This document shows, one piece after another, positions 1 through 12,100 of a stretch of 64,000 bases of DNA. How positions within the stretch are numbered: position 1 is the first letter of the stretch; each line of letters opens with the position of its first letter. The notes under the pieces are model-generated. The model saw only the letters and a program-made list of their open reading frames with translations, made no database searches and had not been told where the DNA came from. The stretch is from assembly GCA_007644065.1 (NCBI GenBank), contig VJWN01000033.1:62001-126000 (forward strand), given 5' to 3'. The translations under genes and the position numbers were made by a program. The stretch comes from Margaritispora aquatica. Lineage: Eukaryota; Ascomycota; Leotiomycetes; Helotiales; Discinellaceae.

Positions 1-641
1 TTGACTCAATCCGGCATCTACGTCGAATTCAATATCACTCTCCAGCTTGATATCATCAGCCTTCCTCTTCCTTGCCACAACATGTTGCTTGGTAGGACTG
101 GTATCCGAATCCAACCCTGAGTCCCGATGCTCTGTGTCTTCTTTGACACCCGAAATGACCTCCTCCTCAGCAAATTGTACATTGGCCTTGAGTGGAGAGC
201 TCTTCCTAGGACTGTTGAGTTTGATGATCAATCTGAGCTTCGCAGGGGTTGTTGTAGGCTTCGATATTGTTGAAGGAACGGCTTTTGGCACAGGAGCTGA
301 ATTGCGCTGATCTCCAGGAGGATCAATTGGCTTTGGTGGAATCTCCTTAAACCCTGAAGCATACCTGCTTGCGGCTGCGGCACGACGAGGACTAAAACAC
401 GGTTAGCAATAATTCACACTAATTGCCGCCGCCAATCAATGTTAGGGGTTTTTGAACTATTGATTCAAATTTGAATTTGACGCGCTTTGGATCGATCTCG
501 CGACCGCAGATCTGCAGGCGTCCATTTTCAACCGCCACTTGTGAGGGTTGCGACTTTCTCTGACGATTTCGGCGCAACATACTTAAGCTTGACTCTTTCT
601 GCAAGACGAATACCCAAAGAATTTTCGATTGGATCGGCCAT
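1..641 (-). CDS. Hypothetical basic protein, 3' end outside window
   Basis: A gene read leftward that runs off the window. The ATG at 641 opens MADPIENSLGIRLAER. A GTATGT donor ends exon 1 at 583, and an acceptor after a CTAAC branch site opens exon 2 at 391. Splicing joins the phases cleanly (two bases plus one) and leaves exon 2 open to base 1. The 191-bp intron (392-582) is long for this window. Exon 2 is rich in Pro, Lys and Ser, with a PPKPIDPPG stretch, a RKRKADD basic patch resembling a nuclear localisation signal, and acidic residues after it. I do not recognise the family. It may be a chromatin or DNA-associated protein, but that is only a guess from composition. A different upstream start with another exon cannot be excluded. 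Confidence 0.55.
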
Positions 642-1472
642 GGCGCCTTTGTTTAGCTGAGTTGCTCATGTGGTTGTTGACAATTATCTTAGCAGAAACG
701 AAGCGAAAGTCGCCAGCTGATTTTTGTAACAAACAAATGGCAGCCTCGAGGACGCCAATACAACCATTGTCCCAGTCTGAGTCTTCCACAGCCTCGTAGA
801 AGTGAATGATGATCTCTAGCTTCAAAATGTTGGGTCAAGGTGACTTGAAAATATGTAAAAGGTGGTAACGATGCGTTCCGTGGATAAAATGTGAGTATGT
901 GATATTACAACTTAAATATTCTCTTAAGTCAGAGAGTTCTGAGAGGCATTGGTAGATTATCTATCAGTATGCTACAGTCGTGTGTTAGTATTGATATTAT
1001 TTTTACCCTCTTCTTTTCTGCAGCCATATCAGAAACCTCGAAATTGAGAACTTTATTCCTAGGAAAGCTGTACTACATTGCTGATCCTTTGACTGATTAT
1101 AAATAAGCCTGGATTAGTAAACAGGTCTCGTTGCGTAAGTTTGTTTCCTAAAGTCAAAGACGAGAATGCAATGGCAAGAAGTGTTTTCAATATCAAATTT
1201 CATTTCGTTCATCTATCAAGCAACATTGGGAAAGCTTGCCCAAGCTTCAATCCTTATCAATGAAGTCCTTGTTGTAATACAAAGATACAGAGAAAATGCA
1301 TATCCTTCAACTAATACAATCCACCAATGTCTATCCTTCATGATAACCAGCAAAGTGAAAGACAGTCTAGCAGCAAATGTATCTCAATACACCAGACACC
1401 GAGATGCCCACCACATTCCCGTCTATGCCATGCCTATGAGAAATAGAAGGGAAAAAAACCATTTGAGAGCCC
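642..1472. other. Intergenic, 0.8 kb
   Basis: Lies between the 5' end of the partial gene at the window edge and the 3' end of the 624-residue gene. It is AT-rich, and the short open frames in it show no codon bias. I see no RNA gene or repeat. Confidence 0.5.
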
Positions 1473-3347
1473 TTAATCCTTTGACGTCTTGCGCTTCTTG
1501 ATGCTCTTGTCCTCAGGAGCATTCTCAAGAACTGATGCACTTCTCTTCGTAGACTTTGTAGTCTTGGCAGGCTTCTCAACTTCTTTGTTGATACTCTTCT
1601 CGACCTTCTTGCTGACGCTCTTCTCGATCTTCTTGCTGGTTGTAGTCTCGGACTTCTTCTCGGGCTTGACTGTCTTGTCAATCGTCTTGTTGAGACTTCT
1701 CTCAACTTTCTTTTCAGTCGTAGTCTGAACCTTCTTGTCAGTCTTGCCACCCTTGGATTTCTTCACTGCAGCAGCTGAGCTCTCAGCGTCAGCATCGCCC
1801 TCGCTATCCTGGGGATTTTCCACAGCAGCGCCAGGCTCAACGATATTTTCAACCTTCTTGACCTTCTTAGACTCTTTCTCAACCTTCGTGACACTCTTTG
1901 CTCTCTTAATTTGCTTCACAGAAATAGCGGGAGCAACAGCCGAGCTTTCAGCTCCACCATCGTCCTCGTCCTCATCATTCTCCTCAATAGCAGTGCCAAA
2001 ATCGATGATCTTGCCTCCATTGACAACCTTCTTAGGCTTCTTCTCAACCCTTTTGCCATGCGAGAATCCTTTGGCTTTCTTTCCCTGCATGCCACGGTAC
2101 TCAACAACAGCGTCTTTCTCCTCACTCGTAACTGGGAAGCGAAACTTGAATTCTGGACCTTGACCAACGAATTTGGCCCTCTCGCGCTGAATAGCATTTG
2201 GACGGATGTGCAACAATTCATCGAGATCTAAAAGGCAGTGATGAGGCTTGGCCTTGACGGGCTTGGGCTTGATGGTGATAGCGGTGCCTGCTGATGGGGT
2301 TTCTCCGTTTTCTGCTGAGCTGGATTGTGACTTGATGGTCTTGAGTACAGTTTGCTTGTAGGTCTTGGGCGCAGGCTTGGACTTGGCTGGAGAAGCGACC
2401 TTGGATTTTCCGTTGGGCTTGCCCTTTGGCATAGCAACGAAATTTTCGTCCAATTCGAGACTTGACAAGGAGGAGGAAGCAATGCTGATTTTGCGCTTCT
2501 TCGATGATCTTTCGGATCCCGAGTCTTCTTCTTCTTCTTTTTCGTGGGCGGCATTGAGAGCAGACAAGTTCTTGCGCGAAAGTCCAGAGACTGCACCATC
2601 GACCTCGACATCTTCCTCTTCGCTCTCGTCATCGGTTTCGCCCTCGCTGTCGTATGTATGATACAGTGGCGCGTGGAATGACTCAGGAACCTCTCTCAAG
2701 AGATACTCATTCAAATCCAGTATATCGTTGTGCTCGTCCATGAGTGTGTTGTATTTCTTGAGCATGGCGAAGTACTTTGACTTCCATGCATCGCGATCTT
2801 TGCTAATGGACTCGATCGTTTCGACTGAATCTTGGGGGTTGTTGGCGATGGAGAGAGAGTCTGGAAGTATATGCGCATCTTGGATCGTAGAAGATTCTTG
2901 AGTACCACGAGCATCTTGGATGGTTGGAGAGTCGGGCCTGACGGAATCGTTGGCAGTAAGTTGAGTATCTTGGAAGAGAGGGGTATCTTGAATAGCAGAG
3001 ATTTCTTGGATAGTAGGAGTATCTTGCACATCGGAAATTTCCTGGGCAGGAGGAGTGTCTGAGATAGAAGAATTGTCGTCGGTGGTAGGAGTGTCTGGAA
3101 TAGCGGAAGTGACTTGAGTAAGAGGTGTTCCTTGAGTGGCGGGAATGTCCTCGATATCAGAAGTGTCTTGATGGCCAGGACTATCCTGGGTTGAAGAATC
3201 GCCTTGAGCGAAAGGATCATCAGTAATGAGTCGATTGAGCTCAGAGTCCGAAAGAACTGTAAACTCATCATCATCAAAGTCTATCTCCACAGCTGTCTCC
3301 ACTTGCACAGCGTCAACATTGGAAGGAGATTGCTCTTTCTCAAACAT
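1473..3347 (-). CDS. Repeat-rich, coiled-coil, basic-tailed hypothetical protein (624 aa)
   Basis: An intronless frame of 624 residues. Residues 1-40 are acidic. Roughly residues 45-170 are a degenerate run of short units built on DTP, QEIS and IQD. A likely coiled coil follows at about 188-222, including FAMLKKYNTLMDEHNDIL. An acidic serine-rich linker precedes a more conserved-looking block around 370-440 containing CLLDLDELLHIRP and GPEFKFRFPV. The last 130 residues are Lys-rich near-repeats of KKVEKS and end KKRKTSKD, which resembles a nuclear localisation signal. I do not recognise the family. Composition and the basic tail suggest a nuclear, possibly DNA-associated protein; this is inference. 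The start is the first ATG and is preceded by ordinary AT-rich sequence. Confidence 0.7.
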   Translation of the reverse strand: MFEKEQSPSNVDAVQVETAVEIDFDDDEFTVLSDSELNRLITDDPFAQGDSSTQDSPGHQDTSDIEDIPATQGTPLTQVTSAIPDTPTTDDNSSISDTPPAQEISDVQDTPTIQEISAIQDTPLFQDTQLTANDSVRPDSPTIQDARGTQESSTIQDAHILPDSLSIANNPQDSVETIESISKDRDAWKSKYFAMLKKYNTLMDEHNDILDLNEYLLREVPESFHAPLYHTYDSEGETDDESEEEDVEVDGAVSGLSRKNLSALNAAHEKEEEEDSGSERSSKKRKISIASSSLSSLELDENFVAMPKGKPNGKSKVASPAKSKPAPKTYKQTVLKTIKSQSSSAENGETPSAGTAITIKPKPVKAKPHHCLLDLDELLHIRPNAIQRERAKFVGQGPEFKFRFPVTSEEKDAVVEYRGMQGKKAKGFSHGKRVEKKPKKVVNGGKIIDFGTAIEENDEDEDDGGAESSAVAPAISVKQIKRAKSVTKVEKESKKVKKVENIVEPGAAVENPQDSEGDADAESSAAAVKKSKGGKTDKKVQTTTEKKVERSLNKTIDKTVKPEKKSETTTSKKIEKSVSKKVEKSINKEVEKPAKTTKSTKRSASVLENAPEDKSIKKRKTSKD

Positions 3348-6300
3348 ATTGATTGATTACCACACAAAGCAATACGCAGTACGCAAAGATATTCTTGTGC
3401 AATAGAAAGAAGGATGATTAAATGAAGAGACTGATTTGTTTTGGTACGGCAAGCAGTGTTGCGAAAAGAATGCTGTGTTGTCGAATCTATAAAGAAAAAG
3501 AAAGGCAAAACAAGAATCGAGAAGGCAAGATATATCGATTCCAAGAATTGGAGCTAATTGTTTCCATTGTGAATAACCTAAGCTAGCATTGTCGCGCTGT
3601 GAGCCTTACAATGGTAAGGCTTAGATTGTTGTTAAAAATCATTGAAAGTGAATTGTCTCGCTTAACATTGTAGGCCCAAAACTTAGGTAAAGTAGAGATA
3701 CACACACACACACACACACACACATCTTGTCTGACAGACGACAGCCTTGCCGCATTCTCACTCCAGACTGGTGCAATTAAAAAGCAGTGTGCTATAAGCT
3801 GCAATAAGGAAGAAAGATACGAATACAACTGTCAGGCTCAGGATTTTAAAGGGATGAAGTTAACAACGATTCTCCGCCACAAACTCAACTTGTTCGCTTC
3901 CACCCCTTAGATCACTTGAAATTTGAATAACAAGTACTTGTGTACTAGCCAGCAAAAGACTTTGGTGATCTGGAATGGCAGGTTGTCTTGTACAAAGCTA
4001 ATGACACGTCAAAGCATGTACCAGAGATCGACATTGCAAAAAAATCCAACAAATATGTCTTTCTTGACTTCAACTGCTTAGTATGAGCATTGAGAGTCTT
4101 TCTTTTGGAATTTTTGAAGAGTAGTCTTATGGTTCTCATTAATACCGACTAGCAAAAGAGGATTCTGAAGTTCGAGGATTGGGAATTCTTGTGCTAAGTA
4201 AGTAACCTTCGAGGTTCTTCTTCAGGATGAGAATCCTAATATAACTCGATCTTTTCTTCCTGAAAATCATTACTAACCTGTAGTCAATTGCTTTATTTGA
4301 AGCCGAAATATTAAGATCCAAGCAACATAATCGCAATAAGCTTTATTCAGTCACTTCCATATACACCTGGGAGGAAAAATTGCACTTCAAACTCAGTTTC
4401 GCTTTTCACTTGATCGCTTGGAAAGAGCGCCGAGGACTTGCGATAAGACCAGAACATCATGCCTACCTGCACCGTCGATGAATAATACGCAATGAAACCA
4501 TGCTTAGACGATACTGGCTGATATCAGAGCTCATGCAAACAAGCCACGGCTATGTCACAAAATCAATCCTGCATCACAACTCTGATATGCAGAAAATGAC
4601 CACAGACTTGTACCTTACATCAATAAAACAGGAAGATACTAACCTAGTTATTGAGAGCTAATGACCACCATTCAGTTGCAATACAAGAATCGAAAATCTT
4701 GAACTCCAAACTTTCAACACGCAGGTACGGAGTAGCTAGCTCCGTAGACACATATCGCAAACCAAGCGCAAGAACCTAAAGTAACTGCAATTACGATCAC
4801 GAAGACCAACCCCCCCTTCCGCCTTAAATCTTGGCCTTTCCTTACTTTTGACCCTGCCCCGCTCTCTCTCACGTCCCTCACATCACGGTCCCTGGATCCT
4901 ATGCACTTCATGAGTAGCCTACCGATAGTCAGATGCAGGTATACTTTCGGACTATCGATGCACCGTTTTCCAAAGGCACCTTTCACTTTTGCATTGCATA
5001 TGTTACACTACTGTAAGTTTACAGCACCATATGACGAAGAGACAAGCTCACGTCTCCTGCTCATGTGCCTGTCCCTTTTTCTTTCCCATTTAAAATCTGT
5101 CGGGCGATGCGAGTTGAGAAGGGAAAATGGAAATCAAAATTGAATTCGGGCGTTTAACTTTTCTTTGCCATGGAAGTTTCCTTAGCTCTATCACTCGCAT
5201 GCAGGAACCATCACGTCGCTATCTTCCTCCCCTAGAATTTGCACCGAGGCCAGCCAAGAGTATTCGTTCGCACGCGCCTGCAAAACATCATTCATACCTA
5301 TCCAAGCTCAGCCCACACGCACAAGTCCTCGGCAACACAGCCGAAGATATCCAGGGTACTCGCCGAGCCCAGCCTAGCATCAAGCACAGATAGCTAGCTT
5401 ATAATTACCAGGAAAACAATACGAGAGACACCATTACCTAGCACCAGGGCCTGAACGCTTACTTTAAACTTCGAGGACAGGGATTGAACAGACGGCGCGC
5501 GAGCTAAGATCGGCAACATCTTGTTCCTGGCGCGGCATGCCGCTACCGCTAGTCGCTAGCTACATTAGCTACCTTAGGCCATCTGATAATAGCTCCTCGC
5601 ATTTGGATTGGTGGTTTGTGATCTGATGTTTTTCCTACTATGTTCTATTTATTCTTCCATCCGAGGCGTTCCGAGAGGGCTGTTTAGACTTCGTAGTCGC
5701 ATTTGTTAAATAGTATTAACGAAATTCATCGCTGCGCACATACGCAGCGGATAGTGGAAATTTTGGAGGTGAGAAGGAGGCTCAGCATGCATCATGCTGT
5801 ATATCGTACCGTGCTACAGTAAAGAGAAGCGTATTTCCCGCTACCTCGAAGCATCTTAATGCACAGATCTGCACAAAGCCGTGGTAGTGGAGCCGAAATG
5901 CAACTTGGATCCCTTCTTGCCATGAGCAAAGTCCAAGGTAAATCCGGAAAAAAGGAAGTCTTTAACGGACATTTCAACCGTTTGGCATTCTAGAGGGGAA
6001 AGTTAAAGCGACGCACATGGTCGTGGTGAAAGGTAATCAGATGTTATAAAGTAGAGAGATCGTCCTTGAGATGCGTCTGGGCTGTCAGGGCAAGACAGGT
6101 CAGGGTGGCAACAACGATAAACATGGTCGAGAATTCCGTTTTCGAAACTTAAAAGGCGGTGGTGATGAGGTTTCGAGTGGTATGGTACGCAAAGTATTCC
6201 CCGTGCCTTGCTCTTGCGTCGAGGTACAGTGCTGTATGAATCAAATAAGGTTTTATACTATCGATTTGCTGTGCGTGCATGAGGTACTGTAGGTAGGTCG

Positions 6301-6980
6301 TACCTTAGTCATTCAGAGTCAAGGTATCTGCAGTCTTGAAAGCGGTTCTCGAGTCGCGAATTATAATACTGTAAGCGTATAAGCGTGTGCAAGGTGCCTG
6401 AATATTCAGAAGTGTGTTTGCAGTAACTTTTTCTATTCATATCCCATCTCATCTAACTTCCAAGTCAAAGTCTGCGCCTACATATCTGTCACCGTGCATT
6501 CGAACTGCCCCCTCGCTTACCCCTCTTTTCACTTCTCCTCTCACTTCTGTTCTGCCTATTCTTCCTTAAACCCCGCACGCCATGTAGATGCGCCATATTC
6601 CATCTCATCACATCGCGTAATAACCTTTATCCATTCCATTCCATATCGTACAGTAACAGTAAAGTGCTTGTTTGTTCGCTATCAAAAATAATGCAATCAC
6701 TCACATCGCCATGCCCAGCAACCGTGAGAAACCCTGTGGGTGAAAAATCCAGAAATCCATGAAGGGAAAGTAAAATTGTACATTAGTATAGAGTAGCCCA
6801 AATTCGTCAAAGTATCCGTGGTGATTAGTCGTCCCGTTCATCCTCTCCATGGAATGTCGTGTCGTCTGTCTGTCATGTGTCTCTCGGAGAATTCCCACAT
6901 GCGCTGTTGTCCCGTCCTCGTATGCTCTGTCCTCTCTCCATCAACCTTTTCAGGTCAACGCCACATGCTAAGCCCAGGAC
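3348..6980. other. Intergenic, 3.6 kb
   Basis: No convincing coding frame on either strand; all open frames are under 100 codons with poor codon bias. It contains a perfect (CA)12 microsatellite. The left part is the promoter side of the 624-residue gene, and the right end is the 3' flank of the NDT80-family gene. Confidence 0.5.
3701..3724. repeat. (CA)12 microsatellite
   Basis: Uninterrupted run of twelve CA dinucleotides in the 5' flank of the leftward 624-residue gene. Confidence 0.95.
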
Positions 6981-9101
6981 TCAGCCCGAGCTCCAGGTGT
7001 AGTGCTGGTGTCCTTCTGCGCTTCCTCCACCACCACCTGCTCCCACTCGGTCCTCATGCCTGCCATAGCTCTCGTTGGCAAAATCATATTGCTGCACCCC
7101 CAACCCCGTATTCGTAACAGGCTCATGGCTTGTCGTCGCCTGATAGCCTCCTCCGACTCCCGGTCCACCAGACCATACAGGCATTACTGGCGGGAAATAC
7201 TCTTGCTGAGGAATAGGGGCTCTCGTCTGAGGTCCCGCGTATGGCGGTGCGAATCTCATGTCAGCGTAGACATTCGAGGCCAGCGGCTGCACACCCGGAG
7301 GCAGGATATGTCGCGGAGACTTAGCAGGTCTCGGGTTATTGTCGATGTAACGGAGAGGGAGAGGCTCGTTTGGCGTCGGTGGAGGAGGCGCTGGCACGGA
7401 GACATGAGCATGTTGAGGAGCGGGGTGGTAAGCGAATTGACGAGGAGGAGGCATGGACATAGGCATGGGCATTGGGATTGACATCGGCATGGGTATCGGT
7501 GGCGAGGACTGCTGCGGTGAGATGATATGAGCGTGAGTGTGTGCTTGGAGGTCTGGATTCGACACGCTGAGGTGTAGGTAGTTGTCGAGCCCCATTGAGG
7601 TGGGCGGGTAAGCAGGCGAGGTGGGCGTGGTGCCGTGATCGGGAGTGTGTGCGGCAGTCCAAGCTGGGTAGGCCCTGTTGGAGTGTCAGTCTATTGTTAA
7701 GCTAGAGATGTGCAGTGGGAGAATAAGGTTTGACTTCACATGGATATGCGGGAAGGCTGCAAGGGGTAGAAGGTTGCCTCGAAATGTGCAAGCTGAGTAG
7801 GAATTGTCCAGTAAGCGGATTTGGATGGGAAATGTGAACACCTACGCTTGTCTTGTCATCGAAGGCGACCCAACTATGCTGCTAGAGTCGAATGTGAATG
7901 GTGATCTTGGAAGTTCTACTTGCTGAGGTCTTGTCATCTTGAGCTTCTCATCCATTGATGACATGGTTCCAGGTGGGATATTGGTCGTTATTTGTAGGTC
8001 GGGTGCATTTCCACGAGATGAAGACGAACCAACAAGTGGGATTTCCTTTCGGGCCTGGAAGTTTCGAGGACTACGACCCCTAACTACGATAGCTGCCGTA
8101 GAAGTCTCGCAAACATTCAATTTGACTCCATTTGCAAGTGTCCCCACCACATTCAAGTGAAGTGTGAAGTGCTGTTGTAATTCTCGTCGCCGACCGTTGT
8201 TCGCTGTCGCGATCCGAAATTGTAACCTCCGATATGCGATTGGATAGACGACAAAATCAGTACTCGATTCGGGCCCTTCATCAAATGATGACAGAGGTAT
8301 GGTAGCTGGCTCATGCTCCTGTCCCGTTGGTATCTCTGGCGAGTTTGGTGGAGGGGTTTTCCAAGGAATGACAATCAGTTTCACTACATTTCCATCCACG
8401 GACTCCGTAGCCGAGATTATTACCTCCGTTGAAATGATAGGTATCCTGTCACCTCGCTCAGTTACCAGTGAAAGGTTTCCTCTGGGAGCAGTAACATTTC
8501 CAGTGATTTGAAAAAGATTCCGTCGGTAGCAAGTTAGTTCTGGCTGGACTAAAAGACTCTCACCAGGAGTTGTGGCCAACTCGGATAAGAAGAACATTCC
8601 ATGTATTTGTGCTGACAACTCGATCCTCTGTACTCGGCCTTGACTGTCGAGTATGGTGTGTTTCTCAGGTCGCCGTGCAAAAGAAAGCAATCTGTGGTCT
8701 TGACTGATAGTTGGTTTGACCTGTTCTGATAAATCTTCTCTGAACTCTTGAAAATTCGAACCAAATGACAAGTCTTCAGTGCTGTGAAAAGCCCGTTTTA
8801 AGGATGGAAAGCTGTGATGTGACATCAACGGTGGTGGAGAAGCGGTTAAAATCATGCTGTTTCCACCTCGAGGTGGTGGTCTCGTCTGTATTGGGGGAAT
8901 ATCTAAAGAACGGTATGGGCCTTTGTGTGCTCGGCCAGATGTTGGCATTGCCATCGGGAAGGAAGAGAAACTAGCGTCATATGGTTGTGGTTGTGGTGGT
9001 ACAGATGTTGTTGGTGTTTGAAGGCTATAACCTTGCCATATCGAGGTATTTCCATCCTCTGACTTCATATGGGCCATCGTAAGTGATTGTGTGAAGGACA
9101 T
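6981..9101 (-). CDS. NDT80/PhoG-like DNA-binding transcription factor (VIB-1/XprG-type)
   Basis: Two exons, 7846-9101 and 6981-7674. The 171-bp intron joins CAA-GC to G-GCC in phase and gives 649 residues. The NDT80/PhoG DNA-binding domain spans about residues 155-352. Visible family hallmarks are QIHGMFFLSE, PELTCYRRNLFQITG, ERGDRIPI, ATESVDGN, VIPWKTPP and the closing RGRSPRNFQARK. In relatives such as Neurospora VIB-1 and Aspergillus XprG this domain binds MSE-like sites and controls extracellular proteases, carbon or nitrogen starvation responses and heterokaryon incompatibility; which paralogue this is cannot be told here. The N-terminal 150 residues are Pro/Ser-rich. The C-terminal 230 residues are low-complexity (Met-Pro, His and Gly runs) and may be an activation region. 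A 17-base stretch inside the intron could mimic a mini-exon, but using it breaks the frame. Confidence 0.9.
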
Positions 9102-12100
9102 TGACGAATTAGTCGAGTGGGGATTCAGTCTCTCTTAAACGAATGTTAACATGGCAATGTCCAAGGGGTCATTATGGTGAATTTGACGATGCAGTGAAAC
9201 AATCTCGAAAGCATGAGGTTCAGCACGAGAAGTAAATGGTAGAAGAAGTTCGGAGAAGAAGCTTATGCCAGCCGTCGAGCTAAGGTCTGATTCGTGAGTT
9301 ATGACAAGGACTGTGAAAGGGGGGCATGCTCGGGGTAAGTTAAAGAGCAAGAAGCTTAGACTTTAAATCCCCTTCCGCATCTTTGGTAAACGGAACCATT
9401 CTGCGATGACATGGCTGCTTTCCTCCATCGTATTTAGCTTTCCCCTCTATCCAGAAGGGGCATAATAAGTGGCTGGCGCGTGATCTTCTTTAGCTATAGT
9501 GTATACTCCTAGTCCTTAACACTCTTCTGATTGGCGAGCGAGAGTTGGAAAAAGGCTGTTTGGCCTCAGTGCCTAAATTCGTATCTAGGGTGATGATTGA
9601 TATGGGACTTCTTGCTCCAAAGAATCTCAGTGAATGTGTCAGACCCGACGTAGTGTCAAGGATAAATCTCATAAGAGAGCAACAGCAAGGATCTGAGGGC
9701 AGTACCATGTGCAGCTCCCGGACGATGTCCCGAAGAAGTCAAACTCCGTGACAGGCATACCCAAACCAGACGTCAAATGCAGAACCTTGGATCTTTGATC
9801 CAACGACTGCCCCCTGATGAACCTGGATTTTCAATAAACCGTATCTGGGCGGTCTGAATTTCCGTCTGCATTCGACCACAGGCGGTTGACGAAGGGGGGG
9901 TGAGATTCCCCAAAGAATATCAGCACTCACTACAGTATTGCCCGAAGGCGCTTGTCAGGACTTAATCAGCATTTGTAAATTGGTATTTCTGTAAACATCC
10001 CAGGTAGGAGGGTGAAGCGAAAGAACAATTCATGCACCCCCCATAGCAAATATCTCGCCAATAGGAGAATATCCGTCAGTGCCCCATGCTTCCCCTTTTC
10101 TTCCTCATTGGGACTGGCCAAGAGGCCGATGCTTCCAACCCGTCGCCTAAATGCCTTTCACTCGTCGGCAGTTGGCAATTTCGCACGAAACATTCCTTGC
10201 GTAACAGCATTCCGAGCCGAATGATCAACATCATGATACCATGCCGATTATTGATACTGTCGATGCTATCGCCCGGACGATACTAACAAGGACGAAGCAG
10301 TGCTCGGGTTAGATCTTAAGTGCTGAAATGCTACCTAGTTGTCAAAGGTATCGAGACTTCTCTGCGGAATAACATGACAATTAGCTGCTCGTCCTAGTGG
10401 GCTCTAAGAAAATCTATCGAAGCTTGAGTCTGTTTTCGGGAAGGGATTGTCCGCTAGAACTGCTTTTAGCGCTCTGCTTCTTGCGAGCTTAAAGGTTATT
10501 TAGAACCCTAAAGTAGTGCCTCCTTTAGGAGATTTCAACCCCAAGTCAGCCCCAAGCCGGTCTGACAACAAGCAAGAGTAAGCTTGCAAGGATCTTTCTC
10601 CTAACGGAGAATTCTGATGTGGTTGTACGAAGTAGGATGATAGATACTTGTACCAAACAAATAATTCTCGTACCGTAGCCGTCAGGAATCCAGCCCTAAA
10701 CCCTCGGCTTTGGTCGTCTAGACTTGAATACTATCATTTTGTGACGACATGGCGATGTGTGAGAGACCGTGACCTTGAAACATTCCAGAAAGAACTTTTG
10801 TTTGTTTTGCCCTTTAAATACCCGAGCTTCTTTGGCTTCCCTTGGCTTCATCCAACGGCTTCGTTATGTTTTGTTTTCCGGATCCTGGTCTTTCATCCGA
10901 TCCGATTCATGCATAAAATGGCGTTATGTTGTATAACAAGTCGGGAACTCCGCCGTTTACCCCCAGGCCAACCGAATTCATATCAAGACGACATATAGAT
11001 GCCTTCGCATGGAGGAAGTAACGACCAGATTTCATCTCAGCATGCCCTGATGTCCTCGTTGTCCTCATCATCTGTTAGCCATGGCCATCACCATCAAGGG
11101 GAACTAGAACTGAAAGCAGTCCAATAATACGGCATCGTCATGCAAGAGTTGGTTCCGAAGGGCAAGTTGTCTTTTACCCTTCCCACCATGTTGCATACAC
11201 TCGGAGTATGTTGATATCCAGGTTCTTCTCATACCTCCGAACCAAGATTTGGATCTGAAAATGATCGTCCCAGTACCTGGAGCATGAAAAGGCCATAATT
11301 GCACTCAGTTGCTTTCGGACGCAATCTCACAGCAAGAACCAGTCGTGGTGAGAGTCGGGAATGTTCAATTTCAGCATTTCTACTGCGCCGCATCCTTAGG
11401 AAGCCACAGCCTTCGTTTCTCACGGAGAGGCTTTTTTCCATTCGATGCGTATCCATGAACAACGGGCATCTGATGGAAAACACAGGGTCGAAGAGGCTCG
11501 TGTTGCGAAGAAAAGGGAGTTGCTGGGTGCGATTTGCATCGTTAAACGAGCTTGGGGCTATATAAGAGGTATTATTACAAGGAAGATTGCCAGATCTTTC
11601 AATATTCGGCTGCAGATGGGCGTTCCTCACCTTCTTTGTGGCTATGTTGGAAGTCTCCATCCGTGACAGGGACATATGGTATTTCATCACGTGGAGGCGT
11701 AACGTCGAGATATGTTTTCTCCAACACATATCTCTGGACCGATACCAAATCATTGCGCACATGAAAGGGTGAAATTCTCATGCGAGAGACGAACAAAAGA
11801 TGAAAGCACAGCATGGCCAAGAATACTATTCGGTCACGAGGATATCGTGACTAGGTGGCCCTGTCTTCAGCTCCAGGTTGCTATCACTTGGCATTCCTGA
11901 ATGCATCAGGTAAGGGACAGTATGATACTCAAACACAACACTTGCGAGCTCAGCCAGACTGACAAGAACGTAAAGGAAACAATTCAGCAGTCTCAAGACG
12001 CCAAAACATGAAGCCATCTTCGGATACAGTGGTACTGGTGGTGGCGTCAACTTCACCGCTTGAAGGACGAGCTTTCTTCCCCTTTGAGCTCAGCAAACTT

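Noticed and set aside
7745..7762. Apparent 17-base mini-exon inside the NDT80-family intron
   Set aside because: Using it shifts the downstream frame; skipping it keeps phase and gives a continuous C terminus.
11229..11762. Minus-strand 177-codon frame
   Set aside because: Mixed composition, overlapped by comparable frames on the other strand, and no motif or splice support.
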